64,000 nucleotides of DNA from Rhodanobacter sp. FW104-R8 (GCF_001617365.1 NZ_LVJR01000025.1:54393-118392), one strand, 5' to 3'. Shown: positions 40,033 to 51,268, numbered from the stretch's first letter. A program made the numbers and translations. The notes: generated from the letters alone by a model not told the origin.

Positions 40033-41145
40033 ATGCCCCCATCCGAAACCGCCGCCGACTGGATCGACCGGCCCGACGCGTTGCGGGAGTGGCTGGCGGC
40101 GATGCCCGCCGACGCCATGGTCGGCATGGACACCGAGTTCATGCGCCGCAATACGTTCCACCCCCAACTGGCGCTGCTGCAGCTGGGCTGGAACGGCCGC
40201 CATGCGCTGGTCGACCCGCTCGCCTTCGACATCGGCGACGCGCTGCAGCCGCAACTCGGCGCCGGTCCGGCCACCACCGTCATGCACAGCGCCGGCGAGG
40301 ATCTGGAAACCCTCGCGCCCCTGCTGCCGGACGGCCCGCACATCCTGTTCGACACCCAGATCGCCGCCGCCTTCGTCGGCATGGGCCTGGGGCTGAGCTA
40401 CCGCGCGCTGGTCGCCGAACTGGCCGGCGTGGAACTGGACAAGGGCGAGACCCGCTCGGACTGGCTGCAACGCCCGCTCACCGACTCGCAACGCCGCTAC
40501 GCCGCGCTGGACGTGGTGTACCTGCAGACCATCCACGAGCAGTTGGCCGAACGCCTGTTTCGTCGCGACCGCCGTGCCTGGCACGCCGAGGATTGCGCAC
40601 GCCTGAAACAGCGCGCCAGCCACCGCGACGGCGACCCGCAGCCGCAGCGTGCGCTGCGCGCCGCCGCCGACTGGCCTGTCGCGCGGCAGGCTCTGCTGCG
40701 CCGCCTGCTGCTGTGGCGCGACCGCGACGCACGCCGCCTCGACGTGCCGCGCCCGTGGCTGCTGGACGACACGCTGGCGCTGAGCCTGGCGCAACAGCCG
40801 CCGGCCAGCCTCGCCGACCTCGAGCAACGCGGCCGCGGCCAGCGCGCGCTGCGCGCGGCCCAGCGCAGCGACTTGTTCGAGCTGCTCGCCCCCGCCGTCG
40901 ACGACGGGGAGATCGCCGCCACCGCGCGCATCCCCGGCCACCCGCAGGGCGAGGCGAAGAAGGCGCTGGCCGCGATGAAGACCCTGGTCGACACCCTCGC
41001 CGGCGAACTCGACCTGCCGCCCGGCCTGCTGTGCCCGCGCAAGGCGCTGGAGGAATACGTGGTCACCGCCGAGTGGCCCGAGTTCCTGGAGGGCTGGCGC
41101 CGCGAGGTGCTGCACGACCGCCTCGTCCCGCTGCTGCCCGGCTGA
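40033..41145 (+). CDS. rnd: Ribonuclease D, 370 aa
   Basis: The DEDD exonuclease domain holds MVGMDTEFMRR (DxE, near residues 34-36), VMHSAGEDLETL and the ending YAALDVVYLQ with Tyr and Asp. An HRDC domain follows (about 205-290). The enzyme trims 3' ends of tRNA precursors and other structured RNAs. Length is near the usual 370-385. Its position just before a tRNA-Ala gene is fitting, but transcription is not shared by necessity. Confidence 0.95.
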   Translation: MPPSETAADWIDRPDALREWLAAMPADAMVGMDTEFMRRNTFHPQLALLQLGWNGRHALVDPLAFDIGDALQPQLGAGPATTVMHSAGEDLETLAPLLPDGPHILFDTQIAAAFVGMGLGLSYRALVAELAGVELDKGETRSDWLQRPLTDSQRRYAALDVVYLQTIHEQLAERLFRRDRRAWHAEDCARLKQRASHRDGDPQPQRALRAAADWPVARQALLRRLLLWRDRDARRLDVPRPWLLDDTLALSLAQQPPASLADLEQRGRGQRALRAAQRSDLFELLAPAVDDGEIAATARIPGHPQGEAKKALAAMKTLVDTLAGELDLPPGLLCPRKALEEYVVTAEWPEFLEGWRREVLHDRLVPLLPG

Positions 41146-41204
41146 ATCCGCACGCGGGGTCTTGGCGAAGCCCCGTCACGCTGCTAACATTCGCCGCTTG
41201 TCGT

Positions 41205-41280
<76 letters not shown>

Positions 41281-41298
41281 ATCAGAAACAACGATTTG

Positions 41299-41325
41299 GG
41301 CCACCCTCACCAGGGTGGCCTTTTT
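41299..41325 (+). terminator. Terminator of tRNA-Ala
   Basis: GGCCACCCT/AGGGTGGCC arms of 9 bp, CACC loop, then five T bases. It also ends any transcript coming from rnd. Confidence 0.92.
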
Positions 41326-41426
41326 CGTTGCAAGCGCGCGGCAGGCGGGCACCGGACGACGGCGACGGCGGGATCGTCCTGGCGGATGCAAGCCGGGGTA
41401 TCCGCCGCCGGCACGACGCCCGCGAC

Positions 41427-43598
41427 TCAATGGCCGTTGCTGTTGACGCTCCCTGCTCCGCACAGCTTGTCCAGCAGCTCGGACTGCACGTTGCGCAAGG
41501 GTTCGTCGGCGACCATGGGCGGATGCGCGTAGGCGCCGTCGGGCTGCAGCAGCGAGGCACTGGTGTTGTCGGCGAGGTAGCGCAGCAGCGCGTTGTGGAT
41601 GCGCTGCTGCAGTTTCTTGCCGTCGATCGGAAACGCGGTTTCGACGCGGCGGTCGAGGTTGCGTTCCATCAGGTCGGCGCTGGCCAGGTACAGCTCGGGC
41701 TCGCCGTCGTTGGCAAACCAGTAGACGCGGCTGTGCTCGAGGAAACGGCCGATGATCGAGCGTACCCGGATGTTCTCCGACACGCCTTCCACACCGGGGC
41801 GCAGGCAGCAGATGCCGCGCACGATCAGGTCCACCTGCACGCCGGCGATGCTGGCCTTGTACAGCGCGCGGATGACCTTCGGCTCGGTCAGCGCGTTGAT
41901 CTTCAGGATGATCTGCGCCGGCTTGCCCGCGACCGCGTGCACGGTCTCGCGTGCGATCAGTTCGAGCAGGGCCTTCTTCAGCGTGAACGGCGCGTGCAGC
42001 AGCTTCTTCATGTGCATCACCTTGCCCATGCCGGTGAGCTGGCTGAACAGCTTGTGCACGTCCTCGCACAGCGCCTCGTCGGAGGTGAGCAGGCTGTAGT
42101 CGGTGTACAGCCGCGCGTTGCCGGTGTGGTAGTTGCCGGTGCCGAGGTGGGCGTAGCGCACCAGCTCGCTGCCCTCGCGGCGCTGGATCAGCATCAGCTT
42201 GGCGTGCGTCTTGATGCCGACCACGCCGTAGATCACCATCGCGCCGGCCTGCTGCAGGCGCGAGGCGAGCGTGAGGTTGGATTCCTCGTCGAAGCGCGCG
42301 CGCAGCTCGACCACCGCGGTCACCTCCTTGCCGGCGCGGGCGGCGTCAACCAGCGCATCGACGATCTCCGAGTTCGCGTTGGTGCGGTACAGCGTCTGCT
42401 TGATCGCCAGCACTTGCGGGTCTTTCGCCGCCTGGCGCAGCAGGTCGACCACCGGCGCAAACGATTCGTAGGGGTGCAGCAGCAGCACGTCCTGCCGCCC
42501 GATCACCTGGAACAGGTCTTCGGCGTGCAGCAGCGTCTTGGGCAGCGACGGCGTGAACGGCGGGTACTGCAGCCGCGGGTAGCTGACGTTGTTGGCGATG
42601 CGGAACAGCCTCGCCAGGTTCACCGGACCGTTCACCTCGTACATTTCCGACTCGTTGAGGCCGAACTGCTTGAGCAGGTAGTCGGTCAGCTCCTTCGGGC
42701 AGTTGTCGGCCACCTCCAGCCGCACCGCGTCGCCGAAGCGGCGCGAGTACAGCTCGCCGCGCAGCGCCAGCGCAAGGTCCTCGACGTCCTCCGGATCGAG
42801 CGTGAGGTCGGCGTTGCGGGTCAGCCGGAACTGGTAGCAGCCGAGCACGTCCATGCCCGGGAACAGTTCCTCCGCATGGGCATGGATGATCGAGGACAGC
42901 AGCACGTAGTTGTCGCCGCCCTCGCAGATTTCCAGCGGCAGGCGGATCAGCCGCGGCAGCACGCGCGGCGCCGGCACGATCGCCAGGCCGGAATCGCGGC
43001 CGAACGCATCCACGCCATCCAGCCGCACGATGAAGTTGAGGCTCTTGTTGACCAGCAGCGGAAACGGGTGGGTCGGGTCGAGCCCGATCGGGGTGACCAG
43101 CGGCGCCACCTCCTCGCGGAAATAGCGGCGCACCCACATCTTCTGCTTGTGCGTCCACTGCGTGCGCCGCACGATGCGGATGCCGTACGTGGCCAGCTCC
43201 GGCAGGATGCGCTCGTTGAGGATCGCGTACTGCCGCGCGATCTGCCGGTGCGCGATCTCGCTGATCTCGGCCAGCGCACGCTTGGGCGGGATGCCGTCGG
43301 GGCCGATCATCTCGTGGTCCAGCGCGATCTGGCCCTTCAGCCCGGCCACGCGGATCTCGAAGAATTCGTCCATGTTCGCGGAGAAGATCAGCAGGAACTT
43401 CAATCGCTCCAGCAGCGGCGTGCGCTCGTCCAGCGCCTGGTCCAGCACGCGGATGTTGAACTGCAGCTGCGACAGCTCGCGATGGATGTACAGCCGGCTG
43501 TCGCCGAGGTCCGGTCCTGGCGCCACCGGCGCGGCATCGTTGGCGGCCGGCGTGCCAGCATCGGTCGGCGAGGTTCCGCGAATCAGACGGCTGTTCAT
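41427..43598 (-). CDS. ppk1: Polyphosphate kinase 1, 723 aa
   Basis: N-domain (YIHRELSQLQFNIRVLDQAL), H-domain and the two catalytic C-domains are all visible: FDEESNLTLASRL, GIKTHAKLMLIQRREG, LGTGNYHTGNARLYTDYSLL (autophosphorylated His) and KINALTEPKVIRALYKAS. The enzyme builds polyphosphate from ATP. Length fits the 690-730 range. The start at 43598 has GGAG upstream; a start 13 codons earlier is possible. It stands alone, divergent from the efflux gene. Confidence 0.96.
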   Translation of the reverse strand: MNSRLIRGTSPTDAGTPAANDAAPVAPGPDLGDSRLYIHRELSQLQFNIRVLDQALDERTPLLERLKFLLIFSANMDEFFEIRVAGLKGQIALDHEMIGPDGIPPKRALAEISEIAHRQIARQYAILNERILPELATYGIRIVRRTQWTHKQKMWVRRYFREEVAPLVTPIGLDPTHPFPLLVNKSLNFIVRLDGVDAFGRDSGLAIVPAPRVLPRLIRLPLEICEGGDNYVLLSSIIHAHAEELFPGMDVLGCYQFRLTRNADLTLDPEDVEDLALALRGELYSRRFGDAVRLEVADNCPKELTDYLLKQFGLNESEMYEVNGPVNLARLFRIANNVSYPRLQYPPFTPSLPKTLLHAEDLFQVIGRQDVLLLHPYESFAPVVDLLRQAAKDPQVLAIKQTLYRTNANSEIVDALVDAARAGKEVTAVVELRARFDEESNLTLASRLQQAGAMVIYGVVGIKTHAKLMLIQRREGSELVRYAHLGTGNYHTGNARLYTDYSLLTSDEALCEDVHKLFSQLTGMGKVMHMKKLLHAPFTLKKALLELIARETVHAVAGKPAQIILKINALTEPKVIRALYKASIAGVQVDLIVRGICCLRPGVEGVSENIRVRSIIGRFLEHSRVYWFANDGEPELYLASADLMERNLDRRVETAFPIDGKKLQQRIHNALLRYLADNTSASLLQPDGAYAHPPMVADEPLRNVQSELLDKLCGAGSVNSNGH

Positions 43599-43874
43599 CG
43601 GTGCTCCATGCAACAGGAGGTGGATAGCATCCCGCATGGTAGCGCGCCGCCCGCAGGGCCCGCTCCCGATGCGGCCGGGCCGGGTCAGGTATCGCTCAGT
43701 CTGCGGCATTTCGCTGACGCCGCGGTGACACCTCTCGCCCGGATCCGGGCAGCGCTCCGGCACGGACACGGCCCGGCCGCGCAAGCCGCCATCGACGGCC
43801 GGCACATGCGGAACGGCGGCGGCTTGTCCTATGGTTGGCACCCCCCGCGCCGCCCCGTCCAGCCGAACACCCCC

Positions 43875-45122
43875 ATGCAGACCCGCGTCGAAAGCGCCCC
43901 GCTGTCCCCTTCCGCGATTCCCCTCTCCAGCGATCCGGCGCCGCCCGGCGAATCCACCGAATACGCGGTACTCGGCGGGATCAGCTTCGCGCACATGCTC
44001 AACGACATGATCCAGTCGTTGATCCTGGCGATCTATCCGATCCTCAAGCACGACTTCCAGCTCAGCTTTGCCCAGGTCGGCCTGATCACGCTGACCTACC
44101 AGCTCACCGCCTCGATGCTGCAGCCGCTGGTCGGCATGGTCACCGACCGCCGGCCGATGCCGTACTCGCTGCCGGTGGGCATGGGCTTCACTCTGTGCGG
44201 CCTGCTGTTGCTGGCGACCGCGCCGAATTTCCCGGTGCTGCTGGCCGCCGCAGCGCTGGTCGGCACCGGCTCGTCGGTGTTCCACCCGGAATCCTCGCGG
44301 GTGGCGCGAATGGCCTCGGGCGGGCGGCACGGCCTGGCGCAGTCGTTGTTCCAGGTGGGCGGCAACACCGGCTCGTCGCTGGGGCCGCTGCTGGCCGCCT
44401 GGATCATCGTGCCGCACGGGCGCGGCAGCGTGGCGTGGTTCTCGCTGGCGGCGCTGCTGGCGATCGTGGTGCTGCTGCAGGTGGGGCGCTGGTACGGGCA
44501 GCATCATGTCGTGCGCGGCAAGTCGGCGGCGCGGCGGCGGCCCGCCGTGGCGCTGTCGCGCCGGCAGGTGCTCGGCGCGCTGGCGATCCTCGGCCTGCTG
44601 ATCTTCTCCAAGTATTTCTACCTGACCAGCCTCAGCAGCTATTACACCTTCTACCTGATCCACAAGTTCGGCGTGTCGGTGCAGAGCGCGCAGGTGCACC
44701 TGTTCGTGTTCCTGTTCGCGGTGGCCGCCGGCTCGCTGATCGGCGGCCCGGTCGGCGACCGGATCGGGCGCAAGTGGGTGATCTGGGTATCCATCCTCGG
44801 CGTGGCGCCGTTCACCCTGCTGCTGCCGCACGCGAACCTGCTGTGGACCGGCGTGCTGACCGTGATCATCGGCCTGGTGCTGGCCTCGGCGTTCTCGGCG
44901 ATCCTGGTCTACGCGCAGGAATTGGTGCCCGGGCGCGTCGGCCTGGTCTCGGGGCTGTTCTTCGGCCTCGCCTTCGGCATGGGCGGCATCGGCGCCGCCG
45001 TGCTCGGCGGGCTGGCCGACGCGCACGGCATCGAATACGTCTACCGGCTGTGCGCGTACCTGCCACTGATGGGGTTGATCACGGTGTTCCTGCCGAACCT
45101 GGAACGCCCGGCACGCGCCTGA
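43875..45122 (+). CDS. fsr: MFS efflux transporter, fosmidomycin-resistance type, 415 aa
   Basis: About 12 membrane segments. Signatures of the Fsr group are GISFAHMLNDMIQSLILAIY, GTGSSVFHPESSRVARMASG and the central GPVGDRIGRKWVIW loop motif. E. coli Fsr exports fosmidomycin; here the substrate is not known. The gene converges on murB with a 64-bp hairpin between. Confidence 0.88.
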   Translation: MQTRVESAPLSPSAIPLSSDPAPPGESTEYAVLGGISFAHMLNDMIQSLILAIYPILKHDFQLSFAQVGLITLTYQLTASMLQPLVGMVTDRRPMPYSLPVGMGFTLCGLLLLATAPNFPVLLAAAALVGTGSSVFHPESSRVARMASGGRHGLAQSLFQVGGNTGSSLGPLLAAWIIVPHGRGSVAWFSLAALLAIVVLLQVGRWYGQHHVVRGKSAARRRPAVALSRRQVLGALAILGLLIFSKYFYLTSLSSYYTFYLIHKFGVSVQSAQVHLFVFLFAVAAGSLIGGPVGDRIGRKWVIWVSILGVAPFTLLLPHANLLWTGVLTVIIGLVLASAFSAILVYAQELVPGRVGLVSGLFFGLAFGMGGIGAAVLGGLADAHGIEYVYRLCAYLPLMGLITVFLPNLERPARA

Positions 45123-45128
45123 CCTTCC

Positions 45129-45192
45129 TGTAGGAGCCCGCTGGCGGGCGATGCTTTGACTCAGAAGCATCGCCCGCCAGCGGGCTCCTACA
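45129..45192. repeat. REP-type hairpin, perfect 28-bp arms
   Basis: The arms start TGTAGGAGCCCGCTGGCGGG and pair perfectly over 28 bp around an 8-base loop. The element fills the gap between the convergent fsr and murB genes and overlaps the last three bases of murB. Related elements with a different arm core are at 53858 and 62553. Confidence 0.9.
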
Positions 45193-46237
45193 GGGGGTTG
45201 ATCACGACCGGCTCCGGCTCCAGCTGCACGCCGAACTGCTCGCGCACGCCGTGCATCACCCGCTGTGCCAGCGCCCACAGCTGCGGGCCGCTGGCCTTGC
45301 CGTGGTTGACCAGCACCAGCGCGTGGCGGTTGGAGATGCCGGCGTCGCCCTCGCGCAGGCCCTTGAAGCCGGCGGCCTCGATCAACCACGCCGCAGACAG
45401 CTTGCTGTGGCCGTCCGGTTGCGGCCATGCGGCCAGCGCGGGATGTTCGCGCTTGAGCGCATCGGCCAGCGCGGCGTCGACGATCGGGTTCTTGAAGAAA
45501 CTGCCGGCGTTGCCGATCACCGCCGGGTCGGGCAGCTTGCGCGTGCGCAGGCGCACCACCGCCTCGGCGACATGGAACGGTGCGGGCTTGTCCACGCCCA
45601 TCCGCGCCAGCTCCTCGTCGATGCCGGCGTAGTCGGTGCGCAGCGGGCGGCTGCGCGGCAGCACGAAACGCACGGCGGTGACGATGTAGCGGCCGGGCTC
45701 GTGCTTGAACAGCGAATCGCGATAGGCGAAGGCGCAGGCGGCGTGGTCCAGCGTCGCCACGCGGCGCTCGCGGGTATCCCACGCTTCCACGCTTTCGACG
45801 AACTCGGCCACCTCGCAGCCGTAGGCGCCGATGTTCTGGATCGGCGCGGCGCCGACCGTGCCGGGGATCAGGACCAGGTTTTCCAGGCCGGCGTAGCCCT
45901 GGCCCAGGGTCCAGCGCACGAAGTCGTCCCAGCGCTCGCCCGCGGCCACCGCGATGCGCGCGCTGTCGCCGTCGCTTTCCACCTGCACGCCGCGGGTGGC
46001 CATCGCCAGCACGGTGCCGTCGAAGTCGCCGGTGAACAGTATGTTGCTGCCCTCGCCCAGCACCAGCAGGCGGTCGCTGCGCACGGCGGGAAAGTCGAGC
46101 AGCTCGGGCAGCTTGCCGGCATCGCGGATCTCGGCCAGCAGCTTCGCGCGCGCGGCCACGCGCAAGGTGTTGCGCGTGGTCAGCGAGGCATTCTCGGTGA
46201 GCGTGTAGCCGCCCATGTCGACGCGTTCAGGCGGCAT
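45188..46237 (-). CDS. murB: UDP-N-acetylenolpyruvoylglucosamine reductase, 349 aa
   Basis: FAD domain ([20 protein letters not shown]), [20 protein letters not shown] and the C-terminal MurB domain with [12 protein letters not shown] (Ser) and [15 protein letters not shown] are clear; this is the type I form. It reduces the enolpyruvyl group in peptidoglycan precursor synthesis. The start overlaps pyrD by 11 bases, so the two are cotranscribed. The stop codon TAG is part of the REP hairpin. An internal start at 46216 (MGGYTL) is also possible. Confidence 0.95.
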   Translation of the reverse strand: MPPERVDMGGYTLTENASLTTRNTLRVAARAKLLAEIRDAGKLPELLDFPAVRSDRLLVLGEGSNILFTGDFDGTVLAMATRGVQVESDGDSARIAVAAGERWDDFVRWTLGQGYAGLENLVLIPGTVGAAPIQNIGAYGCEVAEFVESVEAWDTRERRVATLDHAACAFAYRDSLFKHEPGRYIVTAVRFVLPRSRPLRTDYAGIDEELARMGVDKPAPFHVAEAVVRLRTRKLPDPAVIGNAGSFFKNPIVDAALADALKREHPALAAWPQPDGHSKLSAAWLIEAAGFKGLREGDAGISNRHALVLVNHGKASGPQLWALAQRVMHGVREQFGVQLEPEPVVINPL

Positions 46238-47264
46238 CGGCGTCCTCGCGCTGGCGGCGGATCTCGTCGACGCATTCGGCCACCAGCAGCGGCCCGCGGT
46301 AGATCAGGCCGGTGTAGAGCTGCACCAGCGAGGCACCGGCATCCATCTTCTCGGCGGCGTCGCTGCCGTCGAGGATGCCGCCCACGCCGACCAGCGGGAT
46401 GCGGCCCTGCAGGCGTCGGTGCATGCCGGACAGCACCGCGGTGGAACGGTCGAACAGCGGCTTGCCGGACAGCCCGCCCACTTCGTTGCCGCGCGGGTCG
46501 TCGGCCACCGCGGCGCGGTCGATCGTGGTGTTGGTGCAAATCACCCCGTCGATGCCGGTGTGCAGCAGCACCTCGGCGATCGAGTCGAGTTCCGCTTCGG
46601 AAAGGTCCGGCGCGATCTTCAGCAGCATCGGCTTGCGCCGGCCGTGCTGCGAGCCCAGCCGCTCCTGCGCCTCGCGCAGCACCGAGATGAAGCGGCGCAG
46701 CGTGGCCTCCTGCTGCAGGTCGCGCAGGCCCTGGGTGTTCGGCGAGGAAATGTTCACCGTGACGTAGCTGGCCAGCTCGTACACGCGGGTGAGGCAGAAC
46801 AGGTAGTCGCTGACCGCCTTCTCGTTCGGCGTGTCCTTGTTCTTGCCGATGTTGATGCCGAGCACGCCGTGGTAGCCGGATTGCCGCACGTTGCGCACCA
46901 GCGCGTCGACGCCGGCGTTGTTGAAGCCCATGCGGTTGATGATCGCCTCGTGCCGCGGCAAGCGGAACAGGCGCGGCCGGTCGTTGCCCGCCTGCGGCCG
47001 CGGCGTCACCGTGCCGACCTCGATGAAGCCGAAGCCGAGCGCATCGAGCGCGGCGAGGTGCTCGGCATTCTTGTCCAACCCGGCGGCCAGCCCCACCGGG
47101 TTCGGGAAGGTGATGCCGAAAGCGCGGGTCGGCAGCTCGCCCGGCGGCCTCGCCAGCCGGTGGGCGAAGCCGCTGCGCTGGGCCACGCCCAGCGCATACA
47201 GGGTGAGGCGGTGCGCGGTCTCGGCGTCGAGCCTGAACAGCAGCGGGCGCAGGATGTCGTACAT
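46227..47264 (-). CDS. pyrD: Dihydroorotate dehydrogenase (quinone), 345 aa
   Basis: A class 2, membrane-associated enzyme of pyrimidine synthesis. N-terminal helices ([20 protein letters not shown]) bind quinone. The FMN barrel shows [44 protein letters not shown] with catalytic Ser, VICTNTTI and [20 protein letters not shown]. Length is standard. It lies upstream of murB in one operon. Confidence 0.97.
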   Translation of the reverse strand: MYDILRPLLFRLDAETAHRLTLYALGVAQRSGFAHRLARPPGELPTRAFGITFPNPVGLAAGLDKNAEHLAALDALGFGFIEVGTVTPRPQAGNDRPRLFRLPRHEAIINRMGFNNAGVDALVRNVRQSGYHGVLGINIGKNKDTPNEKAVSDYLFCLTRVYELASYVTVNISSPNTQGLRDLQQEATLRRFISVLREAQERLGSQHGRRKPMLLKIAPDLSEAELDSIAEVLLHTGIDGVICTNTTIDRAAVADDPRGNEVGGLSGKPLFDRSTAVLSGMHRRLQGRIPLVGVGGILDGSDAAEKMDAGASLVQLYTGLIYRGPLLVAECVDEIRRQREDADAA

Positions 47265-47418
47265 GGATCAGGCCGGTTGGCCCGCGCAGGCGCGGGTGGG
47301 GTGATCGAAGCCTGCCGCGCCCGCCCCGGCAATACCCGGCGCGATGCGGTGGCCGCCGGCGACGCGATATCCGCGGAGATCGAAGGCGGCGGAATGGGCG
47401 TCGGTATTCATGCAGCGA

Positions 47419-47721
47419 TCAGTGCCAGCCCCACAGCGTGAAGCCGAACACCAGCATGGCGATCAGCACGAACGCGCCGAGCACGCACAGCACCAGCTGC
47501 GCGTAGCCGAGCACCAGCCCGGCCACCGCCATGCCGTCGCCATCGGCGCGGCTCTCGACCGGGCTGCGGCGGATCCCGCTGCGCGCCAGGTGGCCGCAGA
47601 CGATCGCCACGATCGCGCCGATGAACGGCAGCACGCACCAGGCCAGGATGCCGAACACCAGGCTCACCACGGCCAGCGGACTGGTGCCGGAACCCGCACG
47701 GTAGGACGGTTGGTAGCTCAT
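47419..47721 (-). CDS. DUF4190-type membrane protein, 100 aa
   Basis: Two membrane segments (LAVVSLVFGILAWCVLPFIG and YAQLVLCVLGAFVLIAMLVF) around a HLARSGIRRSP loop, which is the DUF4190 pattern. Start at 47721 (MSYQPSYRAG) is preferred over 47766. Function unknown. Confidence 0.8.
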   Translation of the reverse strand: MSYQPSYRAGSGTSPLAVVSLVFGILAWCVLPFIGAIVAIVCGHLARSGIRRSPVESRADGDGMAVAGLVLGYAQLVLCVLGAFVLIAMLVFGFTLWGWH

Positions 47722-47805
47722 CGGTCTGCTCGCGGAATGAGGTGGGACGACGACGCCCTGCACCATCGCTGCGGGCGGTGCGCCGCCCGCAGCGGGTTCA
47801 CGGCA

Positions 47806-49341
47806 TCACAGGTCGAACTTGATGCCCTGCGCCAGCGGCAGCGCGTCCGAGTAGTTGATGGTATTGGTCTGCCGGCGCATGTACACCTTCCAGGCGTCCG
47901 AGCCGGACTCGCGGCCGCCGCCGGTCTCCTTCTCGCCGCCGAACGCGCCGCCGATCTCCGCGCCGGAGGTGCCGATGTTGACGTTGGCGATGCCGCAGTC
48001 CGAACCGGCCGCCGACAGGAACTGCTCGGCCGACTTCAGGTTGTTGGTGAAGATCGACGAGGACAGGCCCTGCGGCACGTCGTTTTGCATCGCGATCGCC
48101 TCGTCGATGGTCTTGAACGGCATCACGTAGAGGATCGGCGCGAACGTCTCGGCCTGCACCACCTCGTCCGAGTTCTTCAGTCCGGTGACGATGGTCGGCA
48201 GCACGAAGTTGCCCTTGCGCTCGGTCAGCGCCTTGCCGCCGGTGCGCACGGTACCGCCCGCGGCCTTCGCCTTCTCGATCGCGGCGAGATAGGCGCCCAC
48301 CGCTTCCTCGCTGTTCAGCGGGCCCATCAGCGTGGTGGCGAGGGTGGGATCGCCGATCTTGCCCTCGACCTGCCCGTATGCCTTGACCAGGGTGTCGAGC
48401 ACGCCGTCGAAGATCGACTCGTGCACGAACAGGCGGCGCGTGGTGGTGCAGCGCTGGCCCGCGGTGCCGACCGCGCCGAACACGATGCCGGGAATCGCCA
48501 GCTTCAGGTCGGCCGTCTGGTCCAGGATGATCGCGTTGTTGCCGCCCAGCTCCAGCAGCGAGCGGCCCATGCGCCGGGCCACGCGCTCGCCGACCATGCG
48601 GCCGACCTTGGTCGAGCCGGTGAAGCTGATCAGCGGAATGCGCTTGTCGTCCACGAAGGCCTGCGCCAGGTCGCTGCCGGCGTCGTTGAACAGGAAGAAC
48701 AGGTCGGGGAAGCCGCCGGCCTTCAGCGCCTCGTTGCAGATGCGGAGGGTGGCGATCGCCGACAGCGGGGTTTTCGGCGACGGCTTCCAGATGCAGATGT
48801 CGCCGGCGATCGTGGCCAGCATGGCATTCCACGCCCACACCGCGACCGGAAAGTTGAACGCGCTGATGATGCCGACCAGGCCGAGCGGATGGTACTGGTC
48901 GTACATGCGATGGCCGGGGCGCTCCGAATGCATGGTGTAGCCGTACAGCATGCGGCTCTGGCCCACCGCGAAATCGGCGATGTCGATCATCTCCTGCACT
49001 TCGCCGTCGCCTTCGGGCTTGATCTTGCCCATCTCCAGCGCGACCAGCGAACCGAGCGCATCCTTGTGCCGACGCAGCGCCTCGCCGCACAGCCGCACCG
49101 CTTCGCCGCGACGCGGCGCCGGCGTGGCGCGCCACAGCTTGAACGCCTCCTGCGCGCGCCGGACGATCACTTCGTAATCGGCCGCACTGGAGGCGTGCAC
49201 GGTGCCGATCACCTCGCCGGTGGCCGGGTTCACCGGCCGCAGCGCGCCGGCGTCGGTGGTCTTCGACCACTCGCCCTGGCCGAGGTAGCTGCCGGACTGC
49301 TCGCCGTCGAGGCCGAGCGCGCTGAGAATTGCATGGGACAT
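47806..49341 (-). CDS. amaB: Aldehyde dehydrogenase 7 family (AmaB-like), 511 aa
   Basis: ALDH landmarks: [41 protein letters not shown] (Glu), [13 protein letters not shown] (catalytic Cys) and ETFAPILYV. The overall sequence follows ALDH7/antiquitin, which oxidises alpha-aminoadipic semialdehyde in lysine breakdown (AmaB or Pcd). NAD+ dependent. The start at 49341 ([15 protein letters not shown]) has GGAGA upstream. Single gene, no lysine catabolism partners in view, so the substrate is inferred. Confidence 0.9.
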   Translation of the reverse strand: MSHAILSALGLDGEQSGSYLGQGEWSKTTDAGALRPVNPATGEVIGTVHASSAADYEVIVRRAQEAFKLWRATPAPRRGEAVRLCGEALRRHKDALGSLVALEMGKIKPEGDGEVQEMIDIADFAVGQSRMLYGYTMHSERPGHRMYDQYHPLGLVGIISAFNFPVAVWAWNAMLATIAGDICIWKPSPKTPLSAIATLRICNEALKAGGFPDLFFLFNDAGSDLAQAFVDDKRIPLISFTGSTKVGRMVGERVARRMGRSLLELGGNNAIILDQTADLKLAIPGIVFGAVGTAGQRCTTTRRLFVHESIFDGVLDTLVKAYGQVEGKIGDPTLATTLMGPLNSEEAVGAYLAAIEKAKAAGGTVRTGGKALTERKGNFVLPTIVTGLKNSDEVVQAETFAPILYVMPFKTIDEAIAMQNDVPQGLSSSIFTNNLKSAEQFLSAAGSDCGIANVNIGTSGAEIGGAFGGEKETGGGRESGSDAWKVYMRRQTNTINYSDALPLAQGIKFDL

Positions 49342-49423
49342 GGATGTCTCCTGGACGTGCGGCGCCCGCGGGCGCCGTGGGTGAAATCGGCAATGGGCCA
49401 TTCTAACAGGCCGCGCCCAACTC

Positions 49424-49447
49424 CCTCCCCCTGCGCGCAGGGGGAGG
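49424..49447. repeat. Short G/C hairpin element
   Basis: CCTCCCCCTGC and GCAGGGGGAGG form perfect 11-bp arms with a 2-base loop. The same arms occur inside mfd at 63969-63992. Confidence 0.8.
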
Positions 49448-49495
49448 AGCAACAAAATCGCGCCCGCACGCGATCCATGCGAAAATCCCGCCGCT

Positions 49496-49572
<77 letters not shown>

Positions 49573-49587
49573 GTTTCGTAACGCGAG

Positions 49588-49616
49588 GGCCGGTCATGCC
49601 GGCCTTCGCTGTTTTT
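49588..49616 (+). terminator. Terminator of tRNA-Arg
   Basis: GGCCGG/CCGGCC arms with a TCATG loop, followed by TTCGCTGTTTTT. It lies between the tRNA and the convergent selO gene. Confidence 0.8.
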
Positions 49617-49619
49617 GGT

Positions 49620-51179
49620 TCAGGAACTGCACGACAGCATCGAGCAGCCGGCCTTGTGCCGCGCCCAGTCCGGGCGCTTCTGCGCGAACGCCTCGCGGCC
49701 GGGCTGGTCGTCGTAGGGGTGGCGCAGCACCTCCAGCAGCTCGGCGATACCGCTGGCGTCGCCTTGCTCGGCGCGGTCGATCGCCTGCTGCGCCAGGTAG
49801 TTGCGCAGCACGTAGCGCGGATTCGCCAGGCGCATCCGCTCGCGGCGCCGGGCCGGCGACAACGGATCGTCGGCCAGCCGCGCCGCATAGCGGGCCAGCC
49901 AGTCGCCTAGCGCCGGCTCGGCCTTGCGCCGCTTCGCCTCGTCGTAGAACGCCTCGCCGAACGGCGCCAGCGTGGGCGCCTGCACATCCACCTCGGCCAG
50001 CGCGCGGAACCACAGCGTCATGTCGATCTCGGCCTGCTGCATCAGTACCTGCAGCGACTGCATCAGCGCCACGTCGTCGTCGCGGCACTCGGCCAGACCC
50101 AGCTTGGCGGCAATGTTGGCGCGGTCGGCGGCGGCGTACACGGTGGCGTAATGCTGCAGTCCGGCTTCCAGCGGCCCGACGCCATCGAACAGCGGCGCCA
50201 GCGCGCCGGCCAGGCAGCTCAAGTTCCACCACGCCACGTTCGGCTGCTGGCCGTAGCGGTAGCGGCGGCGTTGCGCGTCGGTGGTGTTCGGTGTCCAGTC
50301 CGGATCGTAGTCGTCGACCCAGCCGTACGGGCCATAGTCGATGGTTAGGCCGAGGATCGACATGTTGTCGGTATTCATCACCCCGTGCACGAAACCCACG
50401 CGCATCCAGTGCGCCACCATCGTGGCGGTGCGCTCGCACACCTGGGTGAACCACGCCGCGTACAGCGCCTCGCCCTCCCCGTCGAGCTCCGGAAAATCGC
50501 GCCGGATGGTGAACTCGACCAGCTGGCGCAGCAGCGCGACGTCGCCGCGCGAGGTAGGCAGCTCGAAGTTGCCGAAGCGGATGAACGACGGCGCTACACG
50601 GCAGACGATTGCACCGGGTTCCGGCGCGGCGTGGCCGTCGTAGAACATGTCGCGCACCACCGTCTCGCCGGTGCCGACCAGGCTCAGGGCGCGCGTGGTC
50701 GGCACGCCCATGTGGTGCATCGCCTCGCTGCACAGGAACTCGCGCACCGAGGAACGCAGCACTGCGCGGCCGTCCGCGCCGCGCGAATACGGCGTCAGCC
50801 CGGCGCCCTTCAGCTGCAGCTCCCATCGCTCGCCGGCGGCGTTGACCACCTCGCCCAGCGAAATCGCGCGGCCGTCGCCGAGCTGCCCGGCCCAGTGGCC
50901 GAACTGGTGCCCGCCATAGTTCGCCGCATACGGCTGCATGCCGTCGAGCAGCACATTGCCGCCGAACAACGCGGCGAATTCGGGCGTGGCGACGTCCACC
51001 GCGCTGAAGCCGAGCGTGGCCGCCATCTCCGCCGAGTACGCCAGCAGCCGAGGCGCCGCTACCGGCGTGGGATCGACCCGCGAGTACAGCGCGCCCTCGA
51101 CCTGGCGCAGCCGCGCGCCCTGCTCCGGGTCGCCGGGCAGCTCGCGCACGAACGCATTGTCGAAACGAAGATCGAACAC
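49620..51179 (-). CDS. selO: Protein adenylyltransferase SelO, 519 aa
   Basis: The pseudokinase-fold AMPylase family is clear from [80 protein letters not shown] and [15 protein letters not shown]. The C-terminus CSS, with Cys at the third-last position, matches bacterial SelO. It transfers AMP to Ser/Thr/Tyr of redox-linked targets. The start is a GTG at 51179 with GAGGTGG eight bases upstream. Length compares with 478 in E. coli. Confidence 0.95.
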   Translation of the reverse strand: MFDLRFDNAFVRELPGDPEQGARLRQVEGALYSRVDPTPVAAPRLLAYSAEMAATLGFSAVDVATPEFAALFGGNVLLDGMQPYAANYGGHQFGHWAGQLGDGRAISLGEVVNAAGERWELQLKGAGLTPYSRGADGRAVLRSSVREFLCSEAMHHMGVPTTRALSLVGTGETVVRDMFYDGHAAPEPGAIVCRVAPSFIRFGNFELPTSRGDVALLRQLVEFTIRRDFPELDGEGEALYAAWFTQVCERTATMVAHWMRVGFVHGVMNTDNMSILGLTIDYGPYGWVDDYDPDWTPNTTDAQRRRYRYGQQPNVAWWNLSCLAGALAPLFDGVGPLEAGLQHYATVYAAADRANIAAKLGLAECRDDDVALMQSLQVLMQQAEIDMTLWFRALAEVDVQAPTLAPFGEAFYDEAKRRKAEPALGDWLARYAARLADDPLSPARRRERMRLANPRYVLRNYLAQQAIDRAEQGDASGIAELLEVLRHPYDDQPGREAFAQKRPDWARHKAGCSMLSCSS

Positions 51180-51268
51180 CAGGCCACCTCGGGGATTGCA
51201 GCCTATATCCGGGCGCCATCGGCCCGATGCAAGGCCGGGCCGCCGGCGCGGCCGATTCCTCCGGGCAG

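Noticed and set aside
41427..45782. 1451-codon minus-strand frame extending ppk1 upstream
   Set aside because: The extra N-terminal part is antisense to the transporter; ppk1 starts at 43598 with a proper ribosome site.
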